Positions 15,535-24,000 of a stretch of DNA of 32,180 nt are shown piece after piece. The notes under the pieces are model-generated. The model was not told where the DNA came from. It made no database searches and saw only the letters and a program-made list of their open reading frames with translations. Within the stretch, counting starts at the first letter, position 1. Each line of letters starts with the position of its first letter. The position numbers were made by a program, and so were the translations under genes. This DNA comes from CALAED01 sp937891035 (GTDB lineage Bacteria; Actinomycetota; Actinomycetes; Streptosporangiales; Streptosporangiaceae): positions 1-32,180 of the forward strand of contig DASQSZ010000343.1 in NCBI GenBank assembly GCA_035642125.1. The letters are read 5' to 3'.

Positions 15535-18285
15535 ATGAAGGCGCCGATCATCACCTTTTACTCCTACAAAGGTGGCACGGGGCGCTCGATGGGCCTGGCC
15601 AACACGGCGTGGATCCTGGCATCGCATGGGCTGCGGGTCCTCGCCGTTGACTGGGACCTGGAGGCCCCAGGCTTGCACCGATTTTTCCATCCGTTCCTGC
15701 CCGACAGGGAACTGCGGACTTCGCCCGGGCTGATCGATTTGTTCTGGGAGTTCGCGACCGCGGCCGTGGAGCCCGGTGTGTCGCAAAAGCCCGGCTGGCA
15801 CCAACGGCTCGCGGTGATCGAGCCGTACGCGATGTCGGTCGAGCATCGCTTTCCCGGCCCGGGAACGATCGACCTGGTGCCTGCTGGGCGGCAGGACCAC
15901 ACGTATTCATCGCTGGTGACGTCGTTCGACTGGAACAATTTCTACGAGCGTCTCGGCGGAGGCGGTTTCCTTGAAGCGCTGAAGCGCAATATCCGTGAAC
16001 GCTACGACTACGTACTCATCGACAGCCGCACCGGACTTAGCGACACGGCGGGGATCTGCACCGTGCAGCTCCCGGATATCCTCGTCAACTGCTTCACCAT
16101 GAGCACGCAAGCGATCGACGGCGCGGCCGCAGTCGCGGCCTCCGTCCAGCGGCAGCGGCAAGGCGACGAGCTGCGGATGTTCCCGGTGCCGATGCGGGTG
16201 GAGGACGGCGAGCACGACAAGCTGGAGGCCAGTCGGGACTACACTCGGGATCGGTTCGGCCGGTTCCTGTCGCACGTGGCCGACCCGGAACGGTACTGGG
16301 GTGAGGTCGAGGTGCCGTACCGCAGCTTTTACGCCTACGAGGAGATCCTCGCGACGATCGGTGACCGGCCGCGGCAGGAGAACACCGTGCTGGCCGCCAC
16401 CGAGCGGCTCGTCGGCCATCTGACAGACGGGCGGGTTACCAGGCTCGGACCCGTGCTCTCCGCACGGGAACGCCGGCGGCTGCTCGACCTCTTCCAGCGC
16501 CGGTCCACCCCTTCCGCTACGTCGCCGTCCGGAGAGCTCCCGGCATCGTCGTCTCCCGGATGGGCGAACCGCAGCGTCGAACCCTCGCTCGCCGACGCCG
16601 TCGGGGTCCTTCACCAGTCCGTACTGCTGGAGTGCCAGACGGTGATGCGCGCCCTGGTCGGCCCACGCTCACTTTCGCTGCGGTGGGCGCTCACCGAGCG
16701 GCCGGTGGTCTCGGCGGCACTTCCCCCCCAGATGGCGAAGGCGGGCAGGTCCGAGGAGCTCGCAGCGGCGTTCCTGTCACTGCGCTACGGGAGGCTGGTC
16801 CTGCTCGGCGCGCCCGGAAGCGGGAAGACCGCGACGGCGCTGGCGCTGGTGGAGGCGCTCATCGAGCGCCGCCCGGCCGCTTGGGCTCCGGTCCCGGTGC
16901 CGCTGTCGGCGGTGTCGTGGGACCCGCGGACGCAAACTCTAGAGGACTGGGTGACCGACCGGTTGCGCGCCGATTACCCGACACTCCGCAGGGGGCGGGA
17001 CGGCGCCACCCCGGACGTCGCCGATCGCCTGGTTCGATCAGGGCTCGTCCTGCCGGTGATCGACGGTCTCGACGAGATGCCGGCGGACACGCGGACCGTC
17101 GCCATCAGCGCGCTGGAACGACCGGCCTCGCAGATGATCCCGTTTGTGGTCACCTGCCGTTCGCAGGAGTACGAACAGGCGGTTGTGAGCAGCGGCCGGA
17201 CGATCTCTGAAGCGCCGGTGGTCGAACTACGGCCCCTCGCGGTCCGCGACGCCCTGAACTGGCTCCTCAACAGCACCCTCTCGACCGACAGGAGATGGCG
17301 CGACTTCGCGGACTACCTCGACCGGCGCCCGGACGAACCGGTCGCTGTCGCCCTGCGCTCGCCGCTCATGGTGTGGCTGGTACGGGAGGTCTACCGCACC
17401 CCGGACAGGGATCCCCATATGTTGTTCGACCGGTTCCGGTTCCCTCACGCCGACGCGGTGATGCGGCATCTGCTCGGGGCGCTGGTCCCGGTCGTGTACA
17501 ACGAGCAGACGCCGGGCGGACGCGCGGCCTATCCGCCGGAGCGGGCGCTGAACTGGCTGGCCTTCCTGGCGAACCACATGGCCACCGAGCAGACCCGCGA
17601 TCTGGCCTGGTGGCGGCTCCAGCGTGCGCTGCCCCGCTGGCCGGTGCGGCTGTCGCTGTGGGGGCTGGGTCTTATGGTGCTCGTCGTCGTGGCGGCCCCG
17701 GCCGTGCTGTACGACTCCGTGTCCTATCTGCTGTCGTCGCAGACCTTCTTGCTCGCTGTTGCCGTGACCACGGTGGCCACTCTGACCGCCCAGGGTTCGC
17801 CCTCGCCGCGCCGGCCGCGCCGGCTGGGGCGGCTGCCGATGCCGATCCTCCGCGCGCAGGACGCTGTCCAGTTCGCGCGGTCGGCCTCTCCGTGGGCAGG
17901 CCTGCGCACCGATCGCGCGGCGACACTCGTTCTCCCACTTGCCGTCACGCTGTGCGTCGGCATCGCCCTAGCGGTGGGGGCGTCGGTGTCCAACGCCGCG
18001 TACTGGCCGCTTGACATCTTCACCGAGGCTGCGCTGGCGGTCGGTACGGCGTTGAACCTCGCGCTGCGCGCGAGCGCCTGGTTCCGATTCGTGGTTGCAC
18101 GGTGCCTTCTGGCGGCGCGCGGCCGGCTGCCGTGGCGGCTGGTGCCGTTTCTCGACGACGCCCGCGAGCGCGGTTTGCTCCGGCGGGTCGGACCGGTGTA
18201 TGAGTTCCGGCACCCCCTGCTCCTGGACGTATTGGGGGATGAGTACCGGACACTTACCGGGGCTCGACCGGTTCCGCTGGCGTAA
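15535..18285 (+). CDS. KGG-motif ParA-like ATPase fused to NACHT NTPase and membrane segments
   Basis: A 916-aa fusion. Residues 1-300 are a ParA/MinD-like domain with the variant P-loop YSYKGGTGRS at 9-18 (the actinobacterial KGGVGR-variant type, Arg in place of the usual Lys-Thr), AVDWDLEAPGL at 37-47 and YVLIDSRTG at 159-167. A Ser/Pro linker follows (about 322-345). The NACHT part spans 360-700 with Walker A GAPGSGKT at 425-432, Walker B VLPVIDGLDEM at 505-515 and sensor VTCRSQEY at 539-546. About four hydrophobic helices lie between 704 and 845. The C-terminal block LPWRLVPFLDDARERGLLRRVG...YEFRHPLL is typical of actinobacterial NACHT membrane proteins. GGAAGG 6 nt upstream is the ribosome site. 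STAND ATPases oligomerise on sensing; with the TIR partner this suggests a sensor-effector pair. No repeat-type sensor domain (TPR, LRR or WD40) is seen. Confidence 0.87.
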   Translation: MKAPIITFYSYKGGTGRSMGLANTAWILASHGLRVLAVDWDLEAPGLHRFFHPFLPDRELRTSPGLIDLFWEFATAAVEPGVSQKPGWHQRLAVIEPYAMSVEHRFPGPGTIDLVPAGRQDHTYSSLVTSFDWNNFYERLGGGGFLEALKRNIRERYDYVLIDSRTGLSDTAGICTVQLPDILVNCFTMSTQAIDGAAAVAASVQRQRQGDELRMFPVPMRVEDGEHDKLEASRDYTRDRFGRFLSHVADPERYWGEVEVPYRSFYAYEEILATIGDRPRQENTVLAATERLVGHLTDGRVTRLGPVLSARERRRLLDLFQRRSTPSATSPSGELPASSSPGWANRSVEPSLADAVGVLHQSVLLECQTVMRALVGPRSLSLRWALTERPVVSAALPPQMAKAGRSEELAAAFLSLRYGRLVLLGAPGSGKTATALALVEALIERRPAAWAPVPVPLSAVSWDPRTQTLEDWVTDRLRADYPTLRRGRDGATPDVADRLVRSGLVLPVIDGLDEMPADTRTVAISALERPASQMIPFVVTCRSQEYEQAVVSSGRTISEAPVVELRPLAVRDALNWLLNSTLSTDRRWRDFADYLDRRPDEPVAVALRSPLMVWLVREVYRTPDRDPHMLFDRFRFPHADAVMRHLLGALVPVVYNEQTPGGRAAYPPERALNWLAFLANHMATEQTRDLAWWRLQRALPRWPVRLSLWGLGLMVLVVVAAPAVLYDSVSYLLSSQTFLLAVAVTTVATLTAQGSPSPRRPRRLGRLPMPILRAQDAVQFARSASPWAGLRTDRAATLVLPLAVTLCVGIALAVGASVSNAAYWPLDIFTEAALAVGTALNLALRASAWFRFVVARCLLAARGRLPWRLVPFLDDARERGLLRRVGPVYEFRHPLLLDVLGDEYRTLTGARPVPLA

Positions 18286-18695
18286 TGTCGCCGTCGCGTG
18301 GTAGGGCCGCGACCGCTCGTGCCACCCTGACGCAAGCAAACGTGCACACTCGCCAATGTGACGTATGGCCACTCGATCGTTATGGTTTGTTCCATAGATG
18401 CCATTTGATCCACGCCGTAACCTGAGGTTGTTGTGGACCGTCAGGATTGGCGCATGGCCGGTGGGCGAACCTTCATCGCCCAGGTCGACGCCGGCAGGGT
18501 TGGCACACCGGCCCTACCATGCCCGTGATCCGATGACAGGGTGCACGGGGTGAGCCCGGAATTGCGCCTGGTCTTCGCCTACGTTGACGTCGACCCCGAG
18601 CTCGCCGGGCAACCGCGCCCCTCGACCGGCTCGCAGCCGAATTCGCCACCACCTCCTCGATGTAGTCGAGGACGCCTACTAGCGGACCGCCTTAA
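18286..18695. other. Gap between convergent genes with a possible gene remnant
   Basis: No intact gene. A GTG at 18550 opens a frame whose first 20 codons read MSPELRLVFAYVDVDPELAG, with coding-like composition, then turns into Pro/Ser-rich sequence. An adjacent frame reads PLDRLAAEFATTSS near 18618-18660. This may be a decayed gene, but no family is recognisable. The 18300-18420 part is AT-richer than its surroundings and holds a small TATGG...CCATA inverted repeat (18381-18396). Confidence 0.4.
18655..18671. terminator. Hairpin after the amidohydrolase gene
   Basis: CCTCGA (18655-18660), loop TGTAG and TCGAGG (18666-18671) form a perfect 6-bp stem. It lies 25 bases beyond the amidohydrolase stop on the minus strand. 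It is short and has no T-run. Confidence 0.4.
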
Positions 18696-19544
18696 TCAGA
18701 GCCGATAGACGCGCATCGCGTTGCCGCCGAGGACCAGCCCGGCGACCTCGTCGTCCGGGCAGAGCCTGGCGACCGCCGCGGCGTTGGCGGCCACCCCCGG
18801 CACGCCCGGCCAGTCGGTGCCGAAGATGAACTTCCTGGCCAGCCGGGCGAAGTTGTGCCTGGCGTAGTACTCGGGCAGCCGGCGCGGCGGCAGTCCGGAC
18901 AGCTCGATCCACACCGTGTCGCGGGACAGCGCGTGGAACGCCGCCGCGTCGTACCACCAGCCGCGCCCGCCGTGCGCGAGCACCACGTTCAGCGTGGGGA
19001 AGTCGCGCAGCACCTCGTCGAGCAGGATCGGGTCGGCGTAACTGTTGGTGGACCCGGGGAAGGTGCTCGTACCGCAGTGCACCACCACTGGCACGCCGCG
19101 CTGCCGGCACAGCTCGTAGGCGGGGTAGAGCGCCCGGTCGTTGGCGGCGAAGCCCCCGTGCACGGGGTGGATCTTGAGGGCGACGGCGCCCAGGTCCAGC
19201 TGCCGGGCCAGTTCGTCGGCGATGGGGTAGTGCAGGTGCGGGTTGACGTTGGCGATCGGACGCAGCCGCTGCGGATCGTGTTTGACCAGCGGCAGGAGGT
19301 CTTCGATGGGCTGGACGCCGGTCACCTTCGGACTGTATTCGCACAGCAGCAGGGCGATGTCGACGTGCTCGTCGTCGAGGAGTGCGACGTAGCGCTCCGG
19401 CACGATCGCGCCATCGGCGTCGTACACCCGCTCCAGAACGCCGCTGTCGCCGAAGTTGTGCGCCCAGTCGTGCCATGCCGGCTTGAGGGTCGGCAGCCGG
19501 GCGGGATGAACGTGCGCATCGACGAGCAGATGGCCATCGAGCAC
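18696..19544 (-). CDS. Amidohydrolase-2 family metal-dependent hydrolase
   Basis: A 282-aa TIM-barrel hydrolase/decarboxylase of the amidohydrolase_2 (ACMSD-like) type. Seen: the metal motif DAHVHP at residues 9-14, ANVNPHLHYPIADEL, LGAVALKIHPVHGGF (substrate-site Lys-x-His), VPVVVHCGTSTFPGSTN, VVLAHGGRGWW, and FIFGTDWPGVP with the catalytic Asp. GTG 19544 is preceded by GGGAGGGG about 9 nt away. It is the last gene of the boxB-ligase-amidohydrolase set (93-nt gap to the ligase). It could hydrolyse or decarboxylate an intermediate or a feeder compound of the benzoate route, but that is inference; the usual box clusters do not need it. Confidence 0.85.
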   Translation of the reverse strand: MLDGHLLVDAHVHPARLPTLKPAWHDWAHNFGDSGVLERVYDADGAIVPERYVALLDDEHVDIALLLCEYSPKVTGVQPIEDLLPLVKHDPQRLRPIANVNPHLHYPIADELARQLDLGAVALKIHPVHGGFAANDRALYPAYELCRQRGVPVVVHCGTSTFPGSTNSYADPILLDEVLRDFPTLNVVLAHGGRGWWYDAAAFHALSRDTVWIELSGLPPRRLPEYYARHNFARLARKFIFGTDWPGVPGVAANAAAVARLCPDDEVAGLVLGGNAMRVYRL

Positions 19545-19637
19545 CCTGCGGCCCCTCCCACCTGCGAAAAACCACCGTCAAGTCACGGCAATGCCCTGGC
19601 GCACGACATTACCATGATCAACGACGACGGTCCGGAG

Positions 19638-21155
19638 TCACCCCGCGGTCAGCACGTCCTTGGCCATCTCGCGCACCACGAACCGCTGCACCTTGCCGGT
19701 GGCGGTGGTGGGCACCGAGTCGAGGAACAGCACGGCGCGCGGCCGCTTGAACGCGGGCAGCCCGTCGCGGCAGAACTCCAAGATCTCTTCGGCCGCGAGC
19801 TTGCCGCCCTCGGTCAGCACGACCCCGGCGACGGGCTTTTCCAGGCCCTCGGCGTCATTGGCGCCGACCACGACGGCCTGTGCGATCTCGGAATGTTGGA
19901 GCAGCCGCGCCTCGACCTCGGTGGGCGACACCCACGCGCCGCTCGACTTGATCATGTCATTGGACCGGCCGAGGTAGTGGAAATATCCGTCTTCGTCAAT
20001 GACGTACGTGTCGCCCGTGCGCAGCCACTCGCCCTGGAAGACCCGCCGCGTGGTCTGCGTACGGCACCAGTAGCCGGTCGCGATCGAGTCGCCGCGGACC
20101 AAGAGGTGGCCCGGGGTGCCGGGCGCCACGTCCGCCCCCGCGTCGTCGACGACCCGCAGGTCGTACCCGGGCACCGGCACTCCGGTCGTGCCCGGCCGCA
20201 CCTGACCCGGCCGGTTGGACAGGAAGATGTGCAGCGCTTCGGTGGCGCCGAGCCCGTCGATGATCTCCACGCCGAACCGGTCGCGGAAGCGCTGGTAGAT
20301 CTGCGCGGGCAACGGCTCGCCCGCCGAGACGGCCTGCCGGACGGACGAGAACGTGTCGGCGGGCAGGTCGGCGTTCAGCAGCGCGGCGTAGAAGGTCGGC
20401 ACGGCGAAGAACAGCGTCGGCCGGTCAGCCACGACGCGGCCGGCGATCACGTCGGGCGTCGACCGCGCCGGCTCGAGCGCCACCGAGGCGCCGACGCCCA
20501 GCGGAAACAGGCAGGAGGCGCCGAGACCGTAGGCGAAGAACAGCTTGGACGCGGACAGACAACGATCGCCCGGCCGGATGCCGAGCACCTGCGTGCCGTA
20601 GGTCTCCACGACCGAACGGATCGAGGCGTGCCGGTGCATGGCGGCCTTGGGTCGCCCCGTGGTGCCCGAGGTGTAGAGCCACAGGGCGGTCGAGTCGGGG
20701 CTCGTGGGGTAGACGCCGTCGCCGGCGACATCGGAGCTCGCAAGCCCGGCGCTGTCGAGGATGACCCCGGCCAGTTCGGGCGCCCGCCGCGCCGCGGCCT
20801 GCGCGGTCGACGCGAACTCCCGGCTGGCCACGAGCGTCCGGGCGCGCGAGTCGCGGAGCAGATCGGTGAGCTCATCGACCGACAACATGGTCGAGACCGG
20901 CACCGGAACGGCGCCCATCCGCATCGCCCCAAGGATGACGGCGATCATGTCGGGGCCGTCGACCATGAAGATCAGCACCCGTTCCTCCGGGCGCATGCGC
21001 AACGCCCGCAACCCGGCGGCCACCCGCTCGGCCCGGTCGAGCAACTCGGCGTAGGTGAGGCTGCCCCGGGGGCCGGTCACCGCCACCCGGTCGCCGGTAC
21101 CGGCCTCGACATGCCGGTCCAGCAGGTACGTGCACGCGTTGAAGACCTCGGACAT
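19638..21155 (-). CDS. Benzoate-CoA ligase family protein
   Basis: An adenylate-forming acyl-CoA synthetase that should activate benzoate (or a substituted benzoate) with ATP and CoA to benzoyl-CoA. Seen: the AMP-binding loop YTSGTTGRPK at residues 161-170, the SKLFFAYGLGASCLFPLGVGAS block typical of aryl-CoA ligases of the BclA/BadA type, GLGATEALHIFLSNRPGQVRPGTTG, the LRTGDTYVIDEDGYFHYLGRSNDMIKSSGAWVSP hinge, and the catalytic Lys in TATGKVQRF (K488). The 505-aa length fits. The ATG at 21155 has AAAGGGG upstream. It lies 51 nt downstream of boxB, which supports benzoate as substrate. Confidence 0.92.
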   Translation of the reverse strand: MSEVFNACTYLLDRHVEAGTGDRVAVTGPRGSLTYAELLDRAERVAAGLRALRMRPEERVLIFMVDGPDMIAVILGAMRMGAVPVPVSTMLSVDELTDLLRDSRARTLVASREFASTAQAAARRAPELAGVILDSAGLASSDVAGDGVYPTSPDSTALWLYTSGTTGRPKAAMHRHASIRSVVETYGTQVLGIRPGDRCLSASKLFFAYGLGASCLFPLGVGASVALEPARSTPDVIAGRVVADRPTLFFAVPTFYAALLNADLPADTFSSVRQAVSAGEPLPAQIYQRFRDRFGVEIIDGLGATEALHIFLSNRPGQVRPGTTGVPVPGYDLRVVDDAGADVAPGTPGHLLVRGDSIATGYWCRTQTTRRVFQGEWLRTGDTYVIDEDGYFHYLGRSNDMIKSSGAWVSPTEVEARLLQHSEIAQAVVVGANDAEGLEKPVAGVVLTEGGKLAAEEILEFCRDGLPAFKRPRAVLFLDSVPTTATGKVQRFVVREMAKDVLTAG

Positions 21156-21206
21156 GGCGCTCGGCCCCTTTCTCGTCCCCCACGCACCCTAGAGCCCAGG
21201 GCCCGG

Positions 21207-22616
21207 CTAGGACAGGTGCACGTACTCGTAGTCGAAGGGCTTGCCGTTGATTCCGTTGCGCGGCGGGGCCAGCCAGCTCGCGATCTTGCCTTGCTCGTAG
21301 ACCGGGCGCATGAGGGAGGCCACCAGCGCCTTGTCCGCGTCGGTTGGCAGCCACGCGCTCGCCCGCGCCGTCCACTCCGCGGCGCTGAGCACCTCGCCGG
21401 CCGGCGAGACGTTGACGCTCTTGAACGCCCCGACGTGACGGTTGAACGCGCGGTGCGGGAGCGCCAGCCGATGCGGGAGCCCGGCGCCCTCGAGGATGCG
21501 GTTCCAGCGCTTGACGCCGCCTTCGCAGTCGGCGATGTAGGCGGCGCGCAGGTCGGTGTTGAGCGCGGTGAGCGCCTCGACCTCGACCTGGGTGAGCCGG
21601 TCGTCTTCGACCGCGTCGACGTACGCGCCGCGATCGATCAGCCGGTGGTCGTCGTCGCGCCGCTCCTCGTTCCACCGCCCCTTGAGCCCGGCGGAGAAGT
21701 AGTTGGCGACGTTGGTGGAGGTCTCGCCGCCGAACAGGTCGAGGCTCACGCTGTAGTGGAAGTTCAGGTATTTCTGGATCACTTCCAGCGGGATCGCCCC
21801 GTGCGGCCCGGCGTCATCGGTCTGGTGCTCGACCATCAGCTGCGCGGTGCGCTCAACCACCCGGTCGACACCTGTGGTGCCGACGAACATGTGGTGCGCC
21901 TCTTCTTTGAGCATGAACTCACACGTGCGCGACAGCGGGTCGAAGCCGGACTCCTTCAGCGTGCCGAGTTGGTACTTGCCGTCCCGGTCGGTGAAGTAGG
22001 TGAACATGAAGAACGACAGCCAGTCGGGCGTCTCCTCGTTGAACGCGCCCAGGATGCGCGGCGCGTCGGCGCTGCCGGAGTTGCGGCGCAACAGCTCCTC
22101 GGCCTCCTCGCGTCCCTCCCGGCCGAAATGGGCGTGCAGCAGGTAGACCATCGCCCACAGGTGCCGGCCCTCTTCCACGTTGACCTGGAAGAGGTTGCGC
22201 AGGTCGTACAGCGACGGCGCGGTGTATCCGAGGCGCCGCTGTTGCTCCACGCTGGCCGGCTCGGTGTCGCCTTGGATGACGATGAGCCGCTGCAGATCGG
22301 CCCGGTACTCGCCGGGCACTCGCTGCCAGGCCGGCTCGCCCTTGTGATCGCCGAAGGGGATGCGCCGATCCGGACGCGGCTCGGCCAGGAAGATCCCCCA
22401 CCGATACTCATCGACGGGGACGTGGTCGAAGTGGGCCCACCCCTCCCTGCCGACGTTGACCGCCGTACGGAGGTAGACGTCATGGGTGGCCAGCTCAGGC
22501 CCCATCTCGGCCCACCACTGCTGGAACCTCGGCTGCCACGACTCCAGCGCCCGCCGCAGCCTCCGGTCGTCGGCCAACCCGACGTTGTTGGGGATCTTGT
22601 CCGTGTAGTAGCTCAT
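21207..22616 (-). CDS. boxB: Benzoyl-CoA 2,3-epoxidase, oxygenase subunit BoxB
   Basis: The diiron oxygenase that converts benzoyl-CoA with O2 to 2,3-epoxy-benzoyl-CoA in the aerobic box pathway, with electrons from the reductase BoxA. Seen: E119 (GDTEP), E149 and H152 in NVEEGRHLW, D210 (FTYFTD) and E239/H242 in LKEEAHHM. These are the six positions I recall as iron ligands in the Azoarcus enzyme, shifted by one residue. The 469-aa length fits the family. The ribosome site CGAGGGA is 9 nt before the ATG. It is the first gene of the three-gene minus-strand unit. Neither boxA nor boxC is in the window, so these must lie elsewhere if the pathway is complete. Confidence 0.95.
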   Translation of the reverse strand: MSYYTDKIPNNVGLADDRRLRRALESWQPRFQQWWAEMGPELATHDVYLRTAVNVGREGWAHFDHVPVDEYRWGIFLAEPRPDRRIPFGDHKGEPAWQRVPGEYRADLQRLIVIQGDTEPASVEQQRRLGYTAPSLYDLRNLFQVNVEEGRHLWAMVYLLHAHFGREGREEAEELLRRNSGSADAPRILGAFNEETPDWLSFFMFTYFTDRDGKYQLGTLKESGFDPLSRTCEFMLKEEAHHMFVGTTGVDRVVERTAQLMVEHQTDDAGPHGAIPLEVIQKYLNFHYSVSLDLFGGETSTNVANYFSAGLKGRWNEERRDDDHRLIDRGAYVDAVEDDRLTQVEVEALTALNTDLRAAYIADCEGGVKRWNRILEGAGLPHRLALPHRAFNRHVGAFKSVNVSPAGEVLSAAEWTARASAWLPTDADKALVASLMRPVYEQGKIASWLAPPRNGINGKPFDYEYVHLS

Positions 22617-22645
22617 CTCCGGCCGTCCCTCGACTTCCCTTTATT

Positions 22646-23803
22646 CTAAGTTTTTCTGCCGCTACGGCAAGAGTTTGTAGAACATGATCGGCCGACTTGG
22701 CGACCCGGGCCACCCGGGCTGGCCGGGTGACCCCGTAGGCGACCGCGCGGAGAAACAGGGAGGTGTCGACGGCGATGTCTCGCGGGTCGCGGCGCGCCGC
22801 GACCGCCGCGGAATTGGGCGATCTCGCCCGGGCGCCGATTGAGACCAAGCAGCATGGTGATCTCGGCACGGATCTCCACCCCCGCCCGCCGCGGTGCAGG
22901 GGCCGTATGCTCGCCGGCCGCGCCGCCGTCCCCCGCCGTCGGGTCGGCGACGGCGGCTCCCTCGTTGTCCGGGCCGCCGGCCGGCGGCGGCTCGGACAAC
23001 GTCAGCAGGTGCGCGATGATGCCGGGCTCGGACCAACCTGTGTAGGAGCCGTCCAGCATCCGGACGAACACGTCTGCCCTGATGTGATCGATCGGTCGGC
23101 CGTCTCCGGCGTGCTTGACCTTCTTCGCGAAGCGCGTCGACGCGGGCACAGGCGGCGGCCGCCTGCTCGGCGGGCAGCTGATACCGCAGACGTTTCCGGT
23201 GCCGTCCTCGTTGCGGTAGCCGACCACCTTGCGGCTTCGTACCGCGTCTTCGTAGCGTCGGCGAGACCAGTCGGGGTCGAGCGCGATCGCCATCCTTTTG
23301 ATGCGCTCGCACAGCTGCCCCGTCGTCAGGTCGGGGGCCTCGGGGAGCAGCCGGTCACAGATCTGCCGCACCTGATCGGCGGTGAGGCCACCCGTCCACT
23401 CCGAAAAGACCCGTGCCTTGGGCACATCAATGGATCCGGCGTCCAACGCGGCGTACACCGGACCGAGCCGATGGATCAAATCCCACGCCAGGTCCAACTG
23501 AGAATTGGCGGCCGAACGCGTCCAGGCAAGCGCGCCACGGATCTCGTCTGCGGCGAACTCATCCGGCGCGTCGATGCGGGGCAGCGCGTCGTCCGGGCCG
23601 ATCCCGCACAGCGCCACCTCGACCATCGCCGCCATCAGCTGAGCCTGCTCGTGCGAAGCCTGCCGCTGCCGCGCCCGCAGCACGGCCACACAGTCGGTGC
23701 CGGACAGACGCGACAGGTCGATGGTCGCCAACATGGCAGCCAGTGTGGGCCCCGGCGGCATCGCAGCCAAACCCCGCGGAATCGCCTGCCGCGTCTTTCT
23801 CAT
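22646..23803 (-). pseudogene. DUF222/13E12-type protein gene, frameshifted and lacking HNH end
   Basis: Resembles the DUF222 (13E12 repeat) proteins common in actinobacteria, which usually end in an HNH nuclease motif. The N-terminal half reads well (LSRLSGTDCVAVLRARQRQASHEQAQLMAAM, RVFSEWTGGLTADQVRQICDRLLPEAPDLTTGQL, DPDWSRRRYEDAVRSRKVVGYRNEDGTGNVCG). At about 23183 the family sequence YQLPAEQAAAACARVDAL continues in another frame, and at about 23130 it returns (AKKVKHAGDGRPIDHIRADVFVRMLDGSYTGW). The main frame stays open throughout because the two shifts cancel. After the LGLNRRPGEI segment (about 22825) homology ends and no HNH motif follows; the frame runs into the boxB leader. Probably inactive. 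The start codon is uncertain (23803 or internal ATGs). Confidence 0.8.
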
Positions 23804-23972
23804 GACGCCAACGCTAATCGGCGCCTACGACAAAACTGATGGTCGAATGGAGGGCACGCCAAAGGAAAAGAAAAAATCTTGAAGGGAAAAGTCCGCTTGT
23901 GTCATTTAGTCCCAGTTTTGGTAATTGCGCGGAACGCTGCCGGTCACGCGAGACGTCGGTTATCCCTGTTGC

Positions 23973-23994
23973 CCTGTGGCTGAGCCGCCGCAGG
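23973..23994 (-). terminator. Possible terminator after the ppx-like gene
   Basis: CCTGTGGC (23973-23980), loop of 6, and GCCGCAGG (23987-23994) can pair with one mismatch in minus-strand RNA. It starts 6 bases beyond the stop codon. No T-run. The rest of the 23804-24000 gap is AT-rich purine sequence with no gene. Confidence 0.35.
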
Positions 23995-24000
23995 CCCCGC

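Noticed and set aside
14315..18285. Complete FxSxx-COOH peptide maturation locus
   Set aside because: No radical SAM FxsB, no small peptide ending in F-x-S-x-x and no TPR protein FxsT is present in the window; only the FxsC-like and KGG-type parts match.
18855..22649. A 1264-codon plus-strand open frame
   Set aside because: It is antisense to the amidohydrolase, ligase and boxB genes. Its translation is rich in Arg, Gly, His and Val without any domain, as expected for the mirror of GC-rich codons.
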